From contig NZ_AFWT01000035.1 in the NCBI RefSeq assembly GCF_000224065.1, forward strand, positions 1-50,407: a stretch of DNA of 50,407 bases. Direction: 5' to 3'. How positions within the stretch are numbered: the stretch's first letter is position 1; each line of letters starts with the position of its first letter. This document shows, piece after piece, positions 17,654-26,909 of the stretch. Source of the stretch: Thiorhodococcus drewsii AZ1 (lineage in GTDB: Bacteria > Pseudomonadota > Gammaproteobacteria > Chromatiales > Chromatiaceae). The position numbers and the translations under genes were made by a program. The notes beneath the pieces are model-generated. The model saw only the letters and a list, made by a program, of their open reading frames with translations. It was not told the DNA's origin and made no database searches.

Positions 17654-19811
17654 CCGATGGCATGTGGCTCAGTGAGAAATCCGGTCGTTGATAGCTCAGG
17701 TTTTGGTTGTAAAAGGGGTCGTGTTGCATGACGTGTCCCCAGCGTTTGCGCATATAGGCGAGTTCGCGTGCCGCCCGTTTTACCTTTTTCGGATTCTCTC
17801 CTTTCCCGCGCGAGACCGATTCGTGATGATACAACTCGGCATGCGGAGTCCAGATCACCCGCCGGCCAGACTCGCGGACGCGCAGGCAATAGTCGACATC
17901 GTTGAACGCCACTGGAAGATTGCGTTCGTCGAGCCCTCCGAGATCGAGATATAGGTTACGCCACGTCATGAGGCAGGCGGCGGTAACCGCCGACAGATCC
18001 TGAGCCAGGATTGCGCGATCGCCATATCCGGGCTCTTCGCGTTCGAGAAAGGCATGCAGGTGATGCGCGCATCCGCCAGGACCGACGGTGTCGCCCGCAT
18101 GCTGGATTCGCCCGTCACTGTAATAGAGCTTGGCACCGACTACACCGACGCCGGATTGGATGAGGTGACCGAGCAATACCTCGATCCAGTCTGGCGTAAT
18201 GACCTCGGTGTCGTTGTTCAACAGACAGATCGCCTCGCCAGTGGCATGTCGCGCGGCCAGATTGTTGAGCGCCGAAAAATTGAAAGGACGATCGTCGCGC
18301 AGTACACGGATCCTAGGCGTTCCCCTGTTCGCAGTGAATGCGGAAGTGCGTCGATCCTCGTCGGTGCATGAGCGGCCAAGCCTATCGAGGTAGGCGAGTG
18401 TTTCGCTTTCCACGCTGCCATTGTCGATCAGCAGGATTTCGAGGTTCCGGTATGTGGTGCGCGTCAGAATGCTTTCGATACACCGGCGCAGATAGTCCAG
18501 TGTGTCGCGAGTCGGGATCAGCAGGCTGACGCGTGGCTGATGGTTCGACAGCGCATAGTGAACCCGGAAGTGTCGACGCGGGGTCTGTTCGACGCGTGCT
18601 TCGACGCCGAGTCGATCGAGATGTGCTTGTACAGGATTGGCGTGAACGGAATACTCGTCCTGTGCGTTTCTCTGGATTGTGCTGTGCTGCATCTTCGGAA
18701 AATGCCACAGAGGCGCGGCGAGATGTCGAATCTCTTCGCCTTTCAATCGCTCGGTAACGCGCAGCAACAGATCGTGGGAGTCCATGTTCTTTAGATGCGC
18801 TGGTTCTTCGCTGTCTAATGCATCCTTCAGAACGGCGCCATGGAACGCGGTTGCCAGTCCAATGTAATCGGTGGAGCGCAGTAGTTCGGGTGACCAATCC
18901 GGTTTGAAGCAGGGATCCCCATGTGATCCATCGGATTGGATGTCATCGTGGTCGCAATAGATGAGGCGCGCCTTGGGGGTGGATCTGATCTCGTGTGCCA
19001 GCCAATAGAGTGCATGCTCGGATAAGAGCGTTCCTGGCTTCAGAATCAGCGTCCAATTGGCTTCATTGATGCTGCTGGTGATCTCGAAATCAGGATAGAG
19101 TTGGCGCTCTAATGATTCCAGGGTTTGGGGCAGCATGGCGTCGCTGTCGGTGCTGGAATTCGGAATCAGAATGTCGAATGTCGGTCTGTTGCGCCAGCTG
19201 CGAATCAGCCATCGAATACGGCGACGGTCGGATTCCTTCAGACGGCCAAACAGGTCGAACCATTGTTCATAGAACAGCGATGGGGCATAGAAGCGTGTAT
19301 TTCCGGCCAGCCGATAGGCCTTCTTTAGATCTAGGAGCGGGGTGATGGCTCTCAGTCCAAGCGTCTGGCGTTGTTGTCGCGAGAGCTTGGAATAGACGGG
19401 GAGAACGCGTCGCCAGCGATAGGCGATACGTTCGAGTCGCGACACCGGTCGGACGGTCCACTCATGCAGCTCGCACTCACCGATGGAGTTCATTGGTTGA
19501 AGTCTCAGGTGACGCGTATTCGGGGGAAGCCGAATCAGCTCCAACAATGTGCCCTTGAGTGAAATGGGCAGATCATAGGTGTAGCTGGCGCCCGTCTCGG
19601 TTTCCGCGATCAGTCGCGCTGAAAAATCACGTCCTCGACGCAGCAGGCGCCCGCGCAGCAGCACCCATTCAGAAGGAAGGCTGCCGGGCCAGGTCAATTC
19701 GATCCAGGCCGGCGTGTCGACGACCTTCCAGACTTTTGTGCCGGAGCGAAAGACATTGGCTCCCTTGGCTTCGTGCAAACGGATGCCTGAGGGCGCGGAA
19801 CGCTCGGTCAT
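17634..19811 (-). CDS. Two-domain GT2 glycosyltransferase with N-terminal beta domain
   Basis: About 725 residues. Residues 1-130 look like a beta-sandwich carbohydrate-associated domain (PAWIELTWPGSLPSEWVLLR, LLELIRLPPNTRHLRLQP). About 210-420 is a degenerate GT-A domain (PTFDILIPNSSTDSDAM, ARLIYCDHDDIQSDGSHGDP). About 430-725 is a full GT2 domain: VSLLIPTRDTLDYLRRCIES, LLIDNGSVESETLAYL, the LLNNDTEVITPDWIE metal motif and FNDVDYCLRVRESGRRVIWT. The start is ATG 19811, overlapping by ATGA the stop of the upstream fusion gene, so the two form one minus-strand operon. It probably transfers a sugar, possibly rhamnose- or fucose-like, in the cytoplasm. Confidence 0.85.
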   Translation of the reverse strand: MTERSAPSGIRLHEAKGANVFRSGTKVWKVVDTPAWIELTWPGSLPSEWVLLRGRLLRRGRDFSARLIAETETGASYTYDLPISLKGTLLELIRLPPNTRHLRLQPMNSIGECELHEWTVRPVSRLERIAYRWRRVLPVYSKLSRQQRQTLGLRAITPLLDLKKAYRLAGNTRFYAPSLFYEQWFDLFGRLKESDRRRIRWLIRSWRNRPTFDILIPNSSTDSDAMLPQTLESLERQLYPDFEITSSINEANWTLILKPGTLLSEHALYWLAHEIRSTPKARLIYCDHDDIQSDGSHGDPCFKPDWSPELLRSTDYIGLATAFHGAVLKDALDSEEPAHLKNMDSHDLLLRVTERLKGEEIRHLAAPLWHFPKMQHSTIQRNAQDEYSVHANPVQAHLDRLGVEARVEQTPRRHFRVHYALSNHQPRVSLLIPTRDTLDYLRRCIESILTRTTYRNLEILLIDNGSVESETLAYLDRLGRSCTDEDRRTSAFTANRGTPRIRVLRDDRPFNFSALNNLAARHATGEAICLLNNDTEVITPDWIEVLLGHLIQSGVGVVGAKLYYSDGRIQHAGDTVGPGGCAHHLHAFLEREEPGYGDRAILAQDLSAVTAACLMTWRNLYLDLGGLDERNLPVAFNDVDYCLRVRESGRRVIWTPHAELYHHESVSRGKGENPKKVKRAARELAYMRKRWGHVMQHDPFYNQNLSYQRPDFSLSHMPSVTRPWL

Positions 19812-22540
19812 GGTTTGCTGGCGGGCGCTTGCCAGACTTGCGTGCCCAGACATTGTCCGCTCGGTACGGCAACGCACTGGATGCAGTCATTGGGCGCCAA
19901 GGGTGTATCGAGATGGAAGTCGAAACCGACGCATCCCTGACGTGGAGCGCCGAGGTTGCGCAAACCGGGCCTCTGAGTCGTGGCGCTGACGGTTGCAACG
20001 GGCACCTCATTGATATCCAGCCGCACCATTACGGGGGTTCTCTGGCGCGTGAAAGCGAATCCGGAAATCGTCTTGGCCTTGACCGCTTGGATGGCGCCAT
20101 GAACGAAGGCGTGACCTGATGCCTGGGCCGTGAGACGTGCCTTGAGCAGGCTTGCGATGCGTTCCACCAAGACGCTGTCTGAGCGGTTGGTTTCCAGAAT
20201 CCGGCGTTCGATCTCCGGATCGAGTCGATAATTCGCAACCTCGGCCTTGCGGGGATTGATGTTGAGCGTCAATACCGAAAACCCAGTCTCGAAGGTCTGG
20301 TTGAGCAAGGCCAGGCTTTCTTCATAACGATCCGTGAGGCCGATGAAGCCGATGGCCTCAAGTGGAACGCCCGCGAGCAATCGACTCTGTCTGTTTTGAT
20401 TTCCCGGGTGAGCGACGAATGCCTCCAGGGTGTCTTTATAGCCGAACCGACGGCGGTGATGCTCGAAATGCGAGATGACCTGATCCACCGGGTGGCGCAC
20501 GAAACTAAGGGTGTTGAGGATGGAAACCAGCGGCGCATAGCGGCCAATCGGTACATGACCACAGATCAGTCGGCACCCGGTCTGCTCGAACTGGCTGGCG
20601 AGCTGAAAGAAATCTTCCTGATCGTAAGACCAGGTACGTATCAGCGGCGTGGTGTCTGTGTCGAGTCCATAATCGCATTGAATGGCCTCCTTGCCGAAAT
20701 ATTCGACGGCGGCCTTGCGAAAGCTGGTCCCGGCCGTTTTGGGGATGTGCACGAACAGCAAGGTGTGTGGGAGAGGGGAGAGGATGTCTTCAGCCCTGCG
20801 GGCGAGCGGTAGCGGCGGGATGTGCGGGGCGGTCGGGTCGCCATTGGGACACATCTTGCCCTGTGCGGGAAAGGGGCGTTGCCCTGGATGGGCCGGCAGA
20901 TAGAGATCGCTCGGTCGTCGAGCCTGCTCATGCCAGAGTCTGGCGGCCTCCTGATAGTCTTTGTGCATCCCTGAAAAGACCGATTTCAGGTTCGTTTCGG
21001 CTCGCTGCGTCAGTGAGTTGGGGGCGTGCCGTGCGAACGATAGCGGCAGCCCTGGATAGACCTCGCGGATCGAATCGGCACCATAGGCGTGGATGATGCG
21101 ATAGTAGTATTCGGTATCGGCATTTACGGTGACTCGATCCCAGAATCCCAACTCCTCAAAGACGGTGCGGCGAAATAGTAGCGAAGAGACATTGCGGTGG
21201 ACCCACCCCATCCAGCCGGAGGGTGTGCTCCATTGTCCGAATCGCATATCGGTCGTCGTGCGCACCCAATGGGAGACCGTTGCGACCAGATCGGGCGAGT
21301 CGAGCAAGGCCGTGACCTGCGACTCGATCTTGCGTGGGTGAGACCAGTCGTCGCTATCGTGCGTCGTGATGAAGGCGCCGCGTGCCGCTGACAATCCGAG
21401 ATTGCGTGCGGCGTAGGAGCCCTGGTTGCTGGTTTGGCGCAATAGACGAAAGCGTGAATCGCGTATGGCGAATGCCTCGGCCAAGGCGGCCGTGTCATCG
21501 GAGGAATGATCGTCCACCACGATGATTTCCAGTGCCGGCCAGGTCTGTCGCGCCAGGCTCTCCAAGGCGGTTGCGAGCGTGTTGGCGGCATTCCAGACAG
21601 GAACGATCACCGACACCAATGGAGCAGCCAATTTCAGTGGTTGCTGTCTGTTGGTTGCAATGGGTGCACAGTCGATGCCGTCCAGCGTCAATCCCTCGGG
21701 TGCCTGAGTGTGATCCGAGGATACTCGGACCGGCTCCAGGTCTCGCGCCAGATAGGGGCGATTGATCCAGGCCAGTCGCTGTTGAGTCGTTGATGCCGCT
21801 TCATTCTGTGGTTCCTGGGCCAGCATCAGATTCGACTGCAAGAGACACAGATCCGGGTGATTCGGATGTTGCTGGAGCAGGTCGTCCAGAAGGCACTGGG
21901 CTGTCTCCAGGGCGCCCGTGCGTATCTCCGCGTCGATGTCCAGCAGGCGTGGTGCCAGGTGTCCGGGCACGGGCTGTGCCAGAGCGCGATAGCGTCTCAA
22001 TACGCGCGCGACCGCGTGCCAGTCTCCTCGCCAGGCATACCAGCGCCCGAGCGACCAGGCGGCACAAGCGATCTCCTGATCACTGATTCCCGGGGTCTCC
22101 AACTGTTTTTCAAGCGCGGGCAGTGCGGTCGCCTCCGCCCCGGCCCAGAGCTGATCGTTCAATAGGGCCGACTTTAATGCCTGCGGCAGTCGCGCCTCGC
22201 CGTAACCGTGACGCAAAAAATGCAGCAAGGGATTCATGCCCGCCGCCTTCACGTCGGGGTATCGGGTCAGATACCAGGCGGAGTCGAACGATTCGCTCGG
22301 GCGCCTTCCCTCAAGGCCGCCGTAGAGCAAATAATGCAGCGCAGGATGCTTGGCCCACTGAGGATGCCTGGCGACATCGGAATAGCGCGCGAGATAGTAA
22401 GCCGCGTCGAAGTAAGGACTTAGCGCGAGCAATGCGGCATCCCGACGAGACTTCGCGCGTTTTCGCGCTCGACGCCACCAACGTGGGGTCAAGGTGAGGC
22501 GCTGGGGCAACGAGGATGTCTTGGCGCGAGATCCCTGCAT
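19808..22540 (-). CDS. GT2 glycosyltransferase fused to a sulfotransferase
   Basis: 910 residues with four parts. About 40-125 holds two YLxRYxDV repeats (AAYYLARYSDVARHP, AWYLTRYPDVKAAGMNPLLH). About 125-290 is helical and TPR-like. About 305-530 is a GT2 domain (LVSVIVPVWNAANTLATALE, IIVVDDHSSDDTAA, TTHDSDDW, NADTEYYYRI). About 590-830 is a PAPS-dependent sulfotransferase: HIPKTAGTSFRKA is the 5'-phosphosulfate loop and FVRHPVDQVISHFEHHR the 3'-phosphate site. The last about 75 residues look like a small beta domain (ISGFAFTRQRTPVMVRLDIN). It would both add a sugar and sulfate the chain, probably in the cytoplasm. Its start at 22540 has only a weak ribosome site. It is divergent from the coiled-coil gene at 22626. 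Confidence 0.88.
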   Translation of the reverse strand: MQGSRAKTSSLPQRLTLTPRWWRRARKRAKSRRDAALLALSPYFDAAYYLARYSDVARHPQWAKHPALHYLLYGGLEGRRPSESFDSAWYLTRYPDVKAAGMNPLLHFLRHGYGEARLPQALKSALLNDQLWAGAEATALPALEKQLETPGISDQEIACAAWSLGRWYAWRGDWHAVARVLRRYRALAQPVPGHLAPRLLDIDAEIRTGALETAQCLLDDLLQQHPNHPDLCLLQSNLMLAQEPQNEAASTTQQRLAWINRPYLARDLEPVRVSSDHTQAPEGLTLDGIDCAPIATNRQQPLKLAAPLVSVIVPVWNAANTLATALESLARQTWPALEIIVVDDHSSDDTAALAEAFAIRDSRFRLLRQTSNQGSYAARNLGLSAARGAFITTHDSDDWSHPRKIESQVTALLDSPDLVATVSHWVRTTTDMRFGQWSTPSGWMGWVHRNVSSLLFRRTVFEELGFWDRVTVNADTEYYYRIIHAYGADSIREVYPGLPLSFARHAPNSLTQRAETNLKSVFSGMHKDYQEAARLWHEQARRPSDLYLPAHPGQRPFPAQGKMCPNGDPTAPHIPPLPLARRAEDILSPLPHTLLFVHIPKTAGTSFRKAAVEYFGKEAIQCDYGLDTDTTPLIRTWSYDQEDFFQLASQFEQTGCRLICGHVPIGRYAPLVSILNTLSFVRHPVDQVISHFEHHRRRFGYKDTLEAFVAHPGNQNRQSRLLAGVPLEAIGFIGLTDRYEESLALLNQTFETGFSVLTLNINPRKAEVANYRLDPEIERRILETNRSDSVLVERIASLLKARLTAQASGHAFVHGAIQAVKAKTISGFAFTRQRTPVMVRLDINEVPVATVSATTQRPGLRNLGAPRQGCVGFDFHLDTPLAPNDCIQCVAVPSGQCLGTQVWQAPASKP

Positions 22541-22625
22541 GGAATTTTGAGTGTGTGGCTGCCTGAAAGGAGGCGCATGTTAGCATAGGCAGTGATGTCG
22601 TCATTTTTGAGGATTGAGCCTGTCG

Positions 22626-24188
22626 ATGGATAGTCTTTTCATTACAACCGGTTATGCTGGAAGCGGCTGGGATTTGGCACTTTTCGCCTGTTCGCTGGAT
22701 GCCTATGAAGGCGTTGACGCCGACCAGCTGTCCAGCTGGCGTGATCAAATGGCGGCGCGCTCGAGTTGCGGTCAGGCGCTAGAATTGCGGTCAGAGATCG
22801 ATCCGGATGCCTCTATGCTTGAGGTTCTGGACCAATGGTTGTCGCGTCAAGATTACTCCCGACCCTTGATTCTCGCCGATGAACGCGATTTCTGGCTGCT
22901 CGATGTCTGGGCCGCCCGTTGTCCGCAAGCTCGCTTCCTGCTGTTTTACACGGCTCCCGAAACCGCGCTGATTCAGGCACTCTTACGTGGCGATCAACCC
23001 GATGACTTCCTGTCTGGTTGGCGTATGGCGGCACGCCATCTGATCGGTTTTCAGCGTCGTTATCGTCGTCGCGCCCTATTGTTGGATGCAGACTCCGCGC
23101 GCCTTGACCCTCAAGGGATGGTCGAGGCTGTTCGAGGTTTGGGACTGGAGTTGAGCCTCTTCGATCGCGAGTCGTCCGCCCCCTCAGTGGAGTTGCCTCT
23201 CGAACGCATGTTGGTGCGACGCTGGTTGGACATGCAGCCAGATTTGCCTCTCTTGCAAGCGGAGCTCGAAGCGCACGCGCTACCGCTCGCCGATCGTCCT
23301 CCACAGCCCGATCCGGATCCGTCCCAACTCGTGGAGCACTATCTGCGCGAACGTGCGCAACGCTCGGCCGAACGTGACGTTCAGGAACGTCTGATTGCCG
23401 AGAAGGAGGAGGGGCTGGCCCAGGCGCGGGAGCGTCTGAGCACGCTGGAAGCTGACTATAAAGATAGCAAGGAGGAAAACGAGCTGCTGCTGTTGCAGTT
23501 ACATCAAGTCCAAGAGGAGCTAGAAAGTCAGTTCCTTTCGGCAAAGGAGCAGGAAGCGTCCTTGATACAGGCGCGCGACGAGCAGGCGCGCCGGGTAGCA
23601 GAGAGAGACAGCGAGTTGTCTCAGGCGCGGGGGCGTCTGAGCATGCTGGAAGCAGACCACAAGGACATCAAGGAGGAAAACGAGCTGTTGTTGTTGCAAT
23701 TGCATCAAGTTCAAGAAGAGCTAGAGCAATATTTCCTGAAGTATCAGGCATTGGTGCCGGAGTCGTCCGATCCGACCGGTTCCTCGCCGCCAGAGCGGTC
23801 CGCCGTCATGCCTCCTCGCGCCGCAACAAGGCGCTCAGTCCGTCGTCCGCGTCCCCCTGCGCTTAAATTCCGTGGGCTGTTTGCAAAAAATCGCAAGGAG
23901 CGCAAGCGCTTGGAACGTTATATCGCGATCATCAAGGAATCTCGGCTTTTCGATGAGGAATGGTATCTGCGCCAATATCCCGATGTCGCCGAGGCAGGCT
24001 TCGATCCCGTCGAGCACTACGTGTGCCACGGTGTTGCCGATCGACGCAATCCATCCTCCTGGTTCGATACCCATTTTTACATGACCAGACACCCGGATGT
24101 GGCAGGCTCGATCATGAATCCACTGGTCCACTACCATCGTTTCGGTCAGGCCGAAAATCGCCAAACTCGCCCTGGTTGGAACGGATAA
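22626..24188 (+). CDS. Sulfotransferase-like, coiled-coil and YPDV-repeat protein
   Basis: 520 residues. The first about 190 resemble a degenerate sulfotransferase fold: a glycine loop FITTGYAGSGWDLA, and PQARFLLFYTAPETALIQAL where the 3'-phosphate site would be. About 260-380 is coiled coil, containing two copies of a 67-residue unit, each with ENELLLLQLHQVQEELE. A basic Pro/Arg linker follows (about 390-425). About 425-515 holds two YPDV-type repeats (EWYLRQYPDVAEAGFDPVEH, FYMTRHPDVAGSIMNPLVHY) like those in the divergent fusion protein. The role is unknown; it could be an adaptor holding glycan enzymes together. I chose ATG 22626; a TTG at 22614 is too close to GAGGA. Catalytic sulfotransferase activity is doubtful because the usual basic loop residues are missing. 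Confidence 0.7.
   Translation: MDSLFITTGYAGSGWDLALFACSLDAYEGVDADQLSSWRDQMAARSSCGQALELRSEIDPDASMLEVLDQWLSRQDYSRPLILADERDFWLLDVWAARCPQARFLLFYTAPETALIQALLRGDQPDDFLSGWRMAARHLIGFQRRYRRRALLLDADSARLDPQGMVEAVRGLGLELSLFDRESSAPSVELPLERMLVRRWLDMQPDLPLLQAELEAHALPLADRPPQPDPDPSQLVEHYLRERAQRSAERDVQERLIAEKEEGLAQARERLSTLEADYKDSKEENELLLLQLHQVQEELESQFLSAKEQEASLIQARDEQARRVAERDSELSQARGRLSMLEADHKDIKEENELLLLQLHQVQEELEQYFLKYQALVPESSDPTGSSPPERSAVMPPRAATRRSVRRPRPPALKFRGLFAKNRKERKRLERYIAIIKESRLFDEEWYLRQYPDVAEAGFDPVEHYVCHGVADRRNPSSWFDTHFYMTRHPDVAGSIMNPLVHYHRFGQAENRQTRPGWNG
23421..23730 (+). repeat. Tandem 67-residue coiled-coil repeat (201-base unit)
   Basis: The unit starting QARERLSTLEADYKDSKEEN at 23421 recurs at 23622 as QARGRLSMLEADHKDIKEEN, offset by exactly 201 bases. 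Both copies contain the identical ENELLLLQLHQVQEELE (23475-23525 and 23676-23726). The second copy is incomplete after the motif. The DNA copies differ at scattered, mostly silent positions, so the duplication is not very recent. Confidence 0.9.
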
Positions 24189-24258
24189 TGGATTCCTGTC
24201 GACACTGGAGTCTCGAAAGCCCGATTCGGATTCTCGTTCTGTCTGAGATCCGCACGAG

Positions 24259-25812
24259 ATGTCAACCTCAGATCGCGTCAAATTTGTTATGACTATCAAT
24301 ACACTCATCCATCTGGGCGCGGGTCCTTGTCAGGAGCTAGAGGCCCATCTGGCGCTGGATCCTAAGCGATTGATCCTGGTCGAGGCCGATCCGCGTCAAG
24401 CCGAGAAGCTGACCGCTCTTATTCAGGATGACGACCACGTCAGTGTGCGTAATCTGGCCATTGCCGCGACCTCGGGGTCTGTCACCTTTCATCGCTACAA
24501 TCTGCCCGATGCCGGCAGTTTGCACCAAGCGACGCGCTTGCAAGCGCTCTTTCCAGGTCTCCGGTTTCAGCAAACATTAACCATGGAGGCACAGGATCCC
24601 TGTGCCTTCGTCGATTCGCTGGAGCTGAATCCAGACGCCGAGCATCTGCTCATCGTCGATCTTCCCGGGGAAGAATTGGCCGTGCTGCAGGCGTTGCATG
24701 AAGGCTCGCGACTTCACGGCTTCCGTCATCTGCAATTGCACTGTGGGCATGAGCCTCTGTATGCCAGCGGCGAAGGCGCTGGCGCGATCTTGGATTGGCT
24801 GTCTGGGCAAGGCTTCGACGTGGTTGCATGCGACGAGAGCCGTGATCCCGATAGGCCCTGCTGGACCCTGAGACTCAATCCACTCAAGTTGGACTGCCTG
24901 CGTTTTCAAGAGCGAATACAAACTCTCGAGCTCGACAAGCACGCCCTAGTGGAGGCGCGCGACGAGCAGGCCCGGCTCGCCGCCGAGCGCCAGCAACAGA
25001 TCGAGACGCTAACCGCCGAAAAGGACGCGCTCGCCAAGTCCAAGGCGACGCTTACAACCGCGCGCGATGAGCAGATGAAACTCGCCGCCGAGAGCCAGCA
25101 GCGGATTGAGGCGCTAACCGCCGAGAAGGACGCGTTCGCCAAGGACAAAGCCGCACTGACAACCGCATGCGACGAGCAGGCCCGGCTCGCCGCCGAGCGC
25201 CAACAGCGACTCGAGGAGCTAACTGCCGAGAAAGATGCGCTCGCTAAGAACGAGGCGGCGTTTACAATCGCACGCGACGAGCAGGCGAAGCTTGCCGCCG
25301 AGCGCCAGCAACGGATCGAGGCGCTGAGTGCGGAAAAGGCCGCGCTCGCCCAGGAAAAGACGGCCCTGGCATCCGCCCGCGACGAGCAAGCCAAGCTGGC
25401 CGTCAACGCCAAGGCTGAAGCCGAAAAGCAGGCCAAACTCGCCGCCGAGCGTGCAGATCAGCTTGCCCAGCGCGATGAAGCCTATTCCGCCCTGCGGCGT
25501 GACAACGCCCTCGCGCTGCGCATACAGATGCTTCGCGAATCAGACCTGAGAGATCTCCAGCAGCGTTACGCCGAGGTCATTGAGAAAAAAGACAAGCAAG
25601 AGATCCTACTCAAGCAGCTCACAGAGCGGCTGACCCTTGCCTCCAGTTACTTGAATCAGCTCGAGCATCATTCGAACGGCAACGCCCGCACACCTGAAGA
25701 ACTCACCGAGCGCACAGCCAAAGACACCGAGTTCGCCCCATCCCTTGAGCCGCAACAGCCATCCCAAAGCCAAGCCGGCTGTAGCGAGTGGCCATTGGGG
25801 AAATTGCCATGA
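24259..25812 (+). CDS. FkbM-like methyltransferase fused to a repeat coiled coil
   Basis: 517 residues. About 10-210 resembles a FkbM-type SAM methyltransferase: TLIHLGAGPCQELEAHLALD (motif I), LILVEADPRQAEKL, VRNLAIAATSGSVTFHRYN and HLLIVDLPGEELAVLQAL in place of the usual KID-EG element. About 230-450 is a charged coiled coil made of four 35-residue repeats. The last 65 residues look disordered. The methyltransferase half keeps the fold but has an unusual IVDLPGEE site, so activity is uncertain. The start is either ATG 24259 or ATG 24292; neither has a good ribosome site. The stop overlaps the next gene by ATGA, coupling it to a sulfotransferase. Confidence 0.75.
   Translation: MSTSDRVKFVMTINTLIHLGAGPCQELEAHLALDPKRLILVEADPRQAEKLTALIQDDDHVSVRNLAIAATSGSVTFHRYNLPDAGSLHQATRLQALFPGLRFQQTLTMEAQDPCAFVDSLELNPDAEHLLIVDLPGEELAVLQALHEGSRLHGFRHLQLHCGHEPLYASGEGAGAILDWLSGQGFDVVACDESRDPDRPCWTLRLNPLKLDCLRFQERIQTLELDKHALVEARDEQARLAAERQQQIETLTAEKDALAKSKATLTTARDEQMKLAAESQQRIEALTAEKDAFAKDKAALTTACDEQARLAAERQQRLEELTAEKDALAKNEAAFTIARDEQAKLAAERQQRIEALSAEKAALAQEKTALASARDEQAKLAVNAKAEAEKQAKLAAERADQLAQRDEAYSALRRDNALALRIQMLRESDLRDLQQRYAEVIEKKDKQEILLKQLTERLTLASSYLNQLEHHSNGNARTPEELTERTAKDTEFAPSLEPQQPSQSQAGCSEWPLGKLP
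24955..25374 (+). repeat. Four 105-base tandem repeats encoding a 35-residue coiled-coil unit
   Basis: The consensus begins ARDEQARLAAERQQRIEAL and continues TAEKDALAKxKAALTT. Copies start at 24955, 25060, 25165 and 25270, and a fifth, degenerate copy follows to about 25430. The exact 105-base period keeps the frame, so unequal recombination could change the length of the coil. Confidence 0.92.
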
Positions 25813-26753
25813 GCCCGCGCAGTGCCGAGCCCTTCCGCGAGGTCATTGACAGCGCCCTTGATCTCCTGCGCGACTATGCCGGCGAAACGGCCTCCGACTC
25901 CAAGGCCCTCGCACAGCCGCTCCCGAGCCTGCTCGAGCAATGTCAGCAGCTGTTGGCCGAGGCCGAGGTGCATCAGGATCCACCACCGGTGCGCACCGTT
26001 CATCATCTCGCCTGCACAGGCGGCACCCTCATCAGTCGCTGCATTGCCGCGCAGCCCAACACGCACCTACTGAGCGAGGTCGACCCGCTGAGTCCCTTCG
26101 TTCCCGGCGGCTTTCTCCCGACTGACCTCATCGGCCTCAGCCGCTTCAGCTCGCGCCCGGCCGGCACCGAGACCCAGATTCAGCTCTTCCTCGTCGGCCT
26201 CGGAGTGCTCTATGGAGAAGCCCTGCGCCAAGGCCAGCAGCTCATCCTGCGTGACTACAGTCACGGTCAGTTCAACTTCAGCGATGCCGTCCCCGAGCGG
26301 CCCTCATTGCGCGAGATCGTCAGCCGAGCCCACCCGGTGCAATCCCTCGTCACCGTGCGTCACCCGCTCGACTCCTACCTCAGTCTGCAAGATACCGGTT
26401 GGGTGCAACACTTCACTCCGTCTACCCTGGACGAATACGCGCAGCGTTACCATCAATTCCTCGACACCTATCAGGACTGCGAGGTCATCCGCTACGAAGA
26501 CTTCGTCGCCGACCCAGCCACCCTCATGCAGCGCATCTGTGACATCCTGATGCTTCGCTATAGCCCTGACTTTGCCGACACCTTCTCCGCGATCTCGCTC
26601 TCTGGCGACAGCGGTCGTCGCGGCGATCTCATCAGTCCACGCCCGTGCCGCGCCCATCCACCCACGATCGAGCAGGACGCGCGCGACTCCGAGCCCTTCA
26701 TGACCCTGCTTGCCCGGCTCGAATACAGCCTGGCGGAAACAGGAACCAGATAG
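25809..26753 (+). CDS. PAPS-dependent sulfotransferase
   Basis: 314 residues. HHLACTGGTLISRCIA (about 64-79) is the 5'-phosphosulfate loop and LVTVRHPLDSYLSL (about 180-193) the 3'-phosphate motif; VIRYEDFVADPATLMQRIC is the usual third element. ATG 25809 overlaps the stop of the coiled-coil methyltransferase, and GGGGAAA lies upstream. It should move sulfate from PAPS to a hydroxyl of a sugar in the cytoplasm. The loop ACTGGT replaces the common RSGT, as in some bacterial family members. The acceptor is unknown, but the context points to the exported glycan. Confidence 0.85.
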   Translation: MSPRSAEPFREVIDSALDLLRDYAGETASDSKALAQPLPSLLEQCQQLLAEAEVHQDPPPVRTVHHLACTGGTLISRCIAAQPNTHLLSEVDPLSPFVPGGFLPTDLIGLSRFSSRPAGTETQIQLFLVGLGVLYGEALRQGQQLILRDYSHGQFNFSDAVPERPSLREIVSRAHPVQSLVTVRHPLDSYLSLQDTGWVQHFTPSTLDEYAQRYHQFLDTYQDCEVIRYEDFVADPATLMQRICDILMLRYSPDFADTFSAISLSGDSGRRGDLISPRPCRAHPPTIEQDARDSEPFMTLLARLEYSLAETGTR

Positions 26754-26909
26754 AGCGCGAGGTGGAGGTGGAGATTCGTCATCATGGCGTCGTCGATGGG
26801 GTCACTGGCTCCTGCCATGAGTTGGTGCTCGTGGTCCCTTCCTCGTGCATATCCTCCCAATGGGAGACGGCTTCTATCTTGACGCTGGGGAGCGATCGGT
26901 ACCTATCGA

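Noticed and set aside
24955-25374. 105-base repeats considered as a CRISPR-like or regulatory array
   Set aside because: The repeats are contiguous, without spacers, keep the reading frame and encode heptad-like coiled coil, so they are coding repeats.
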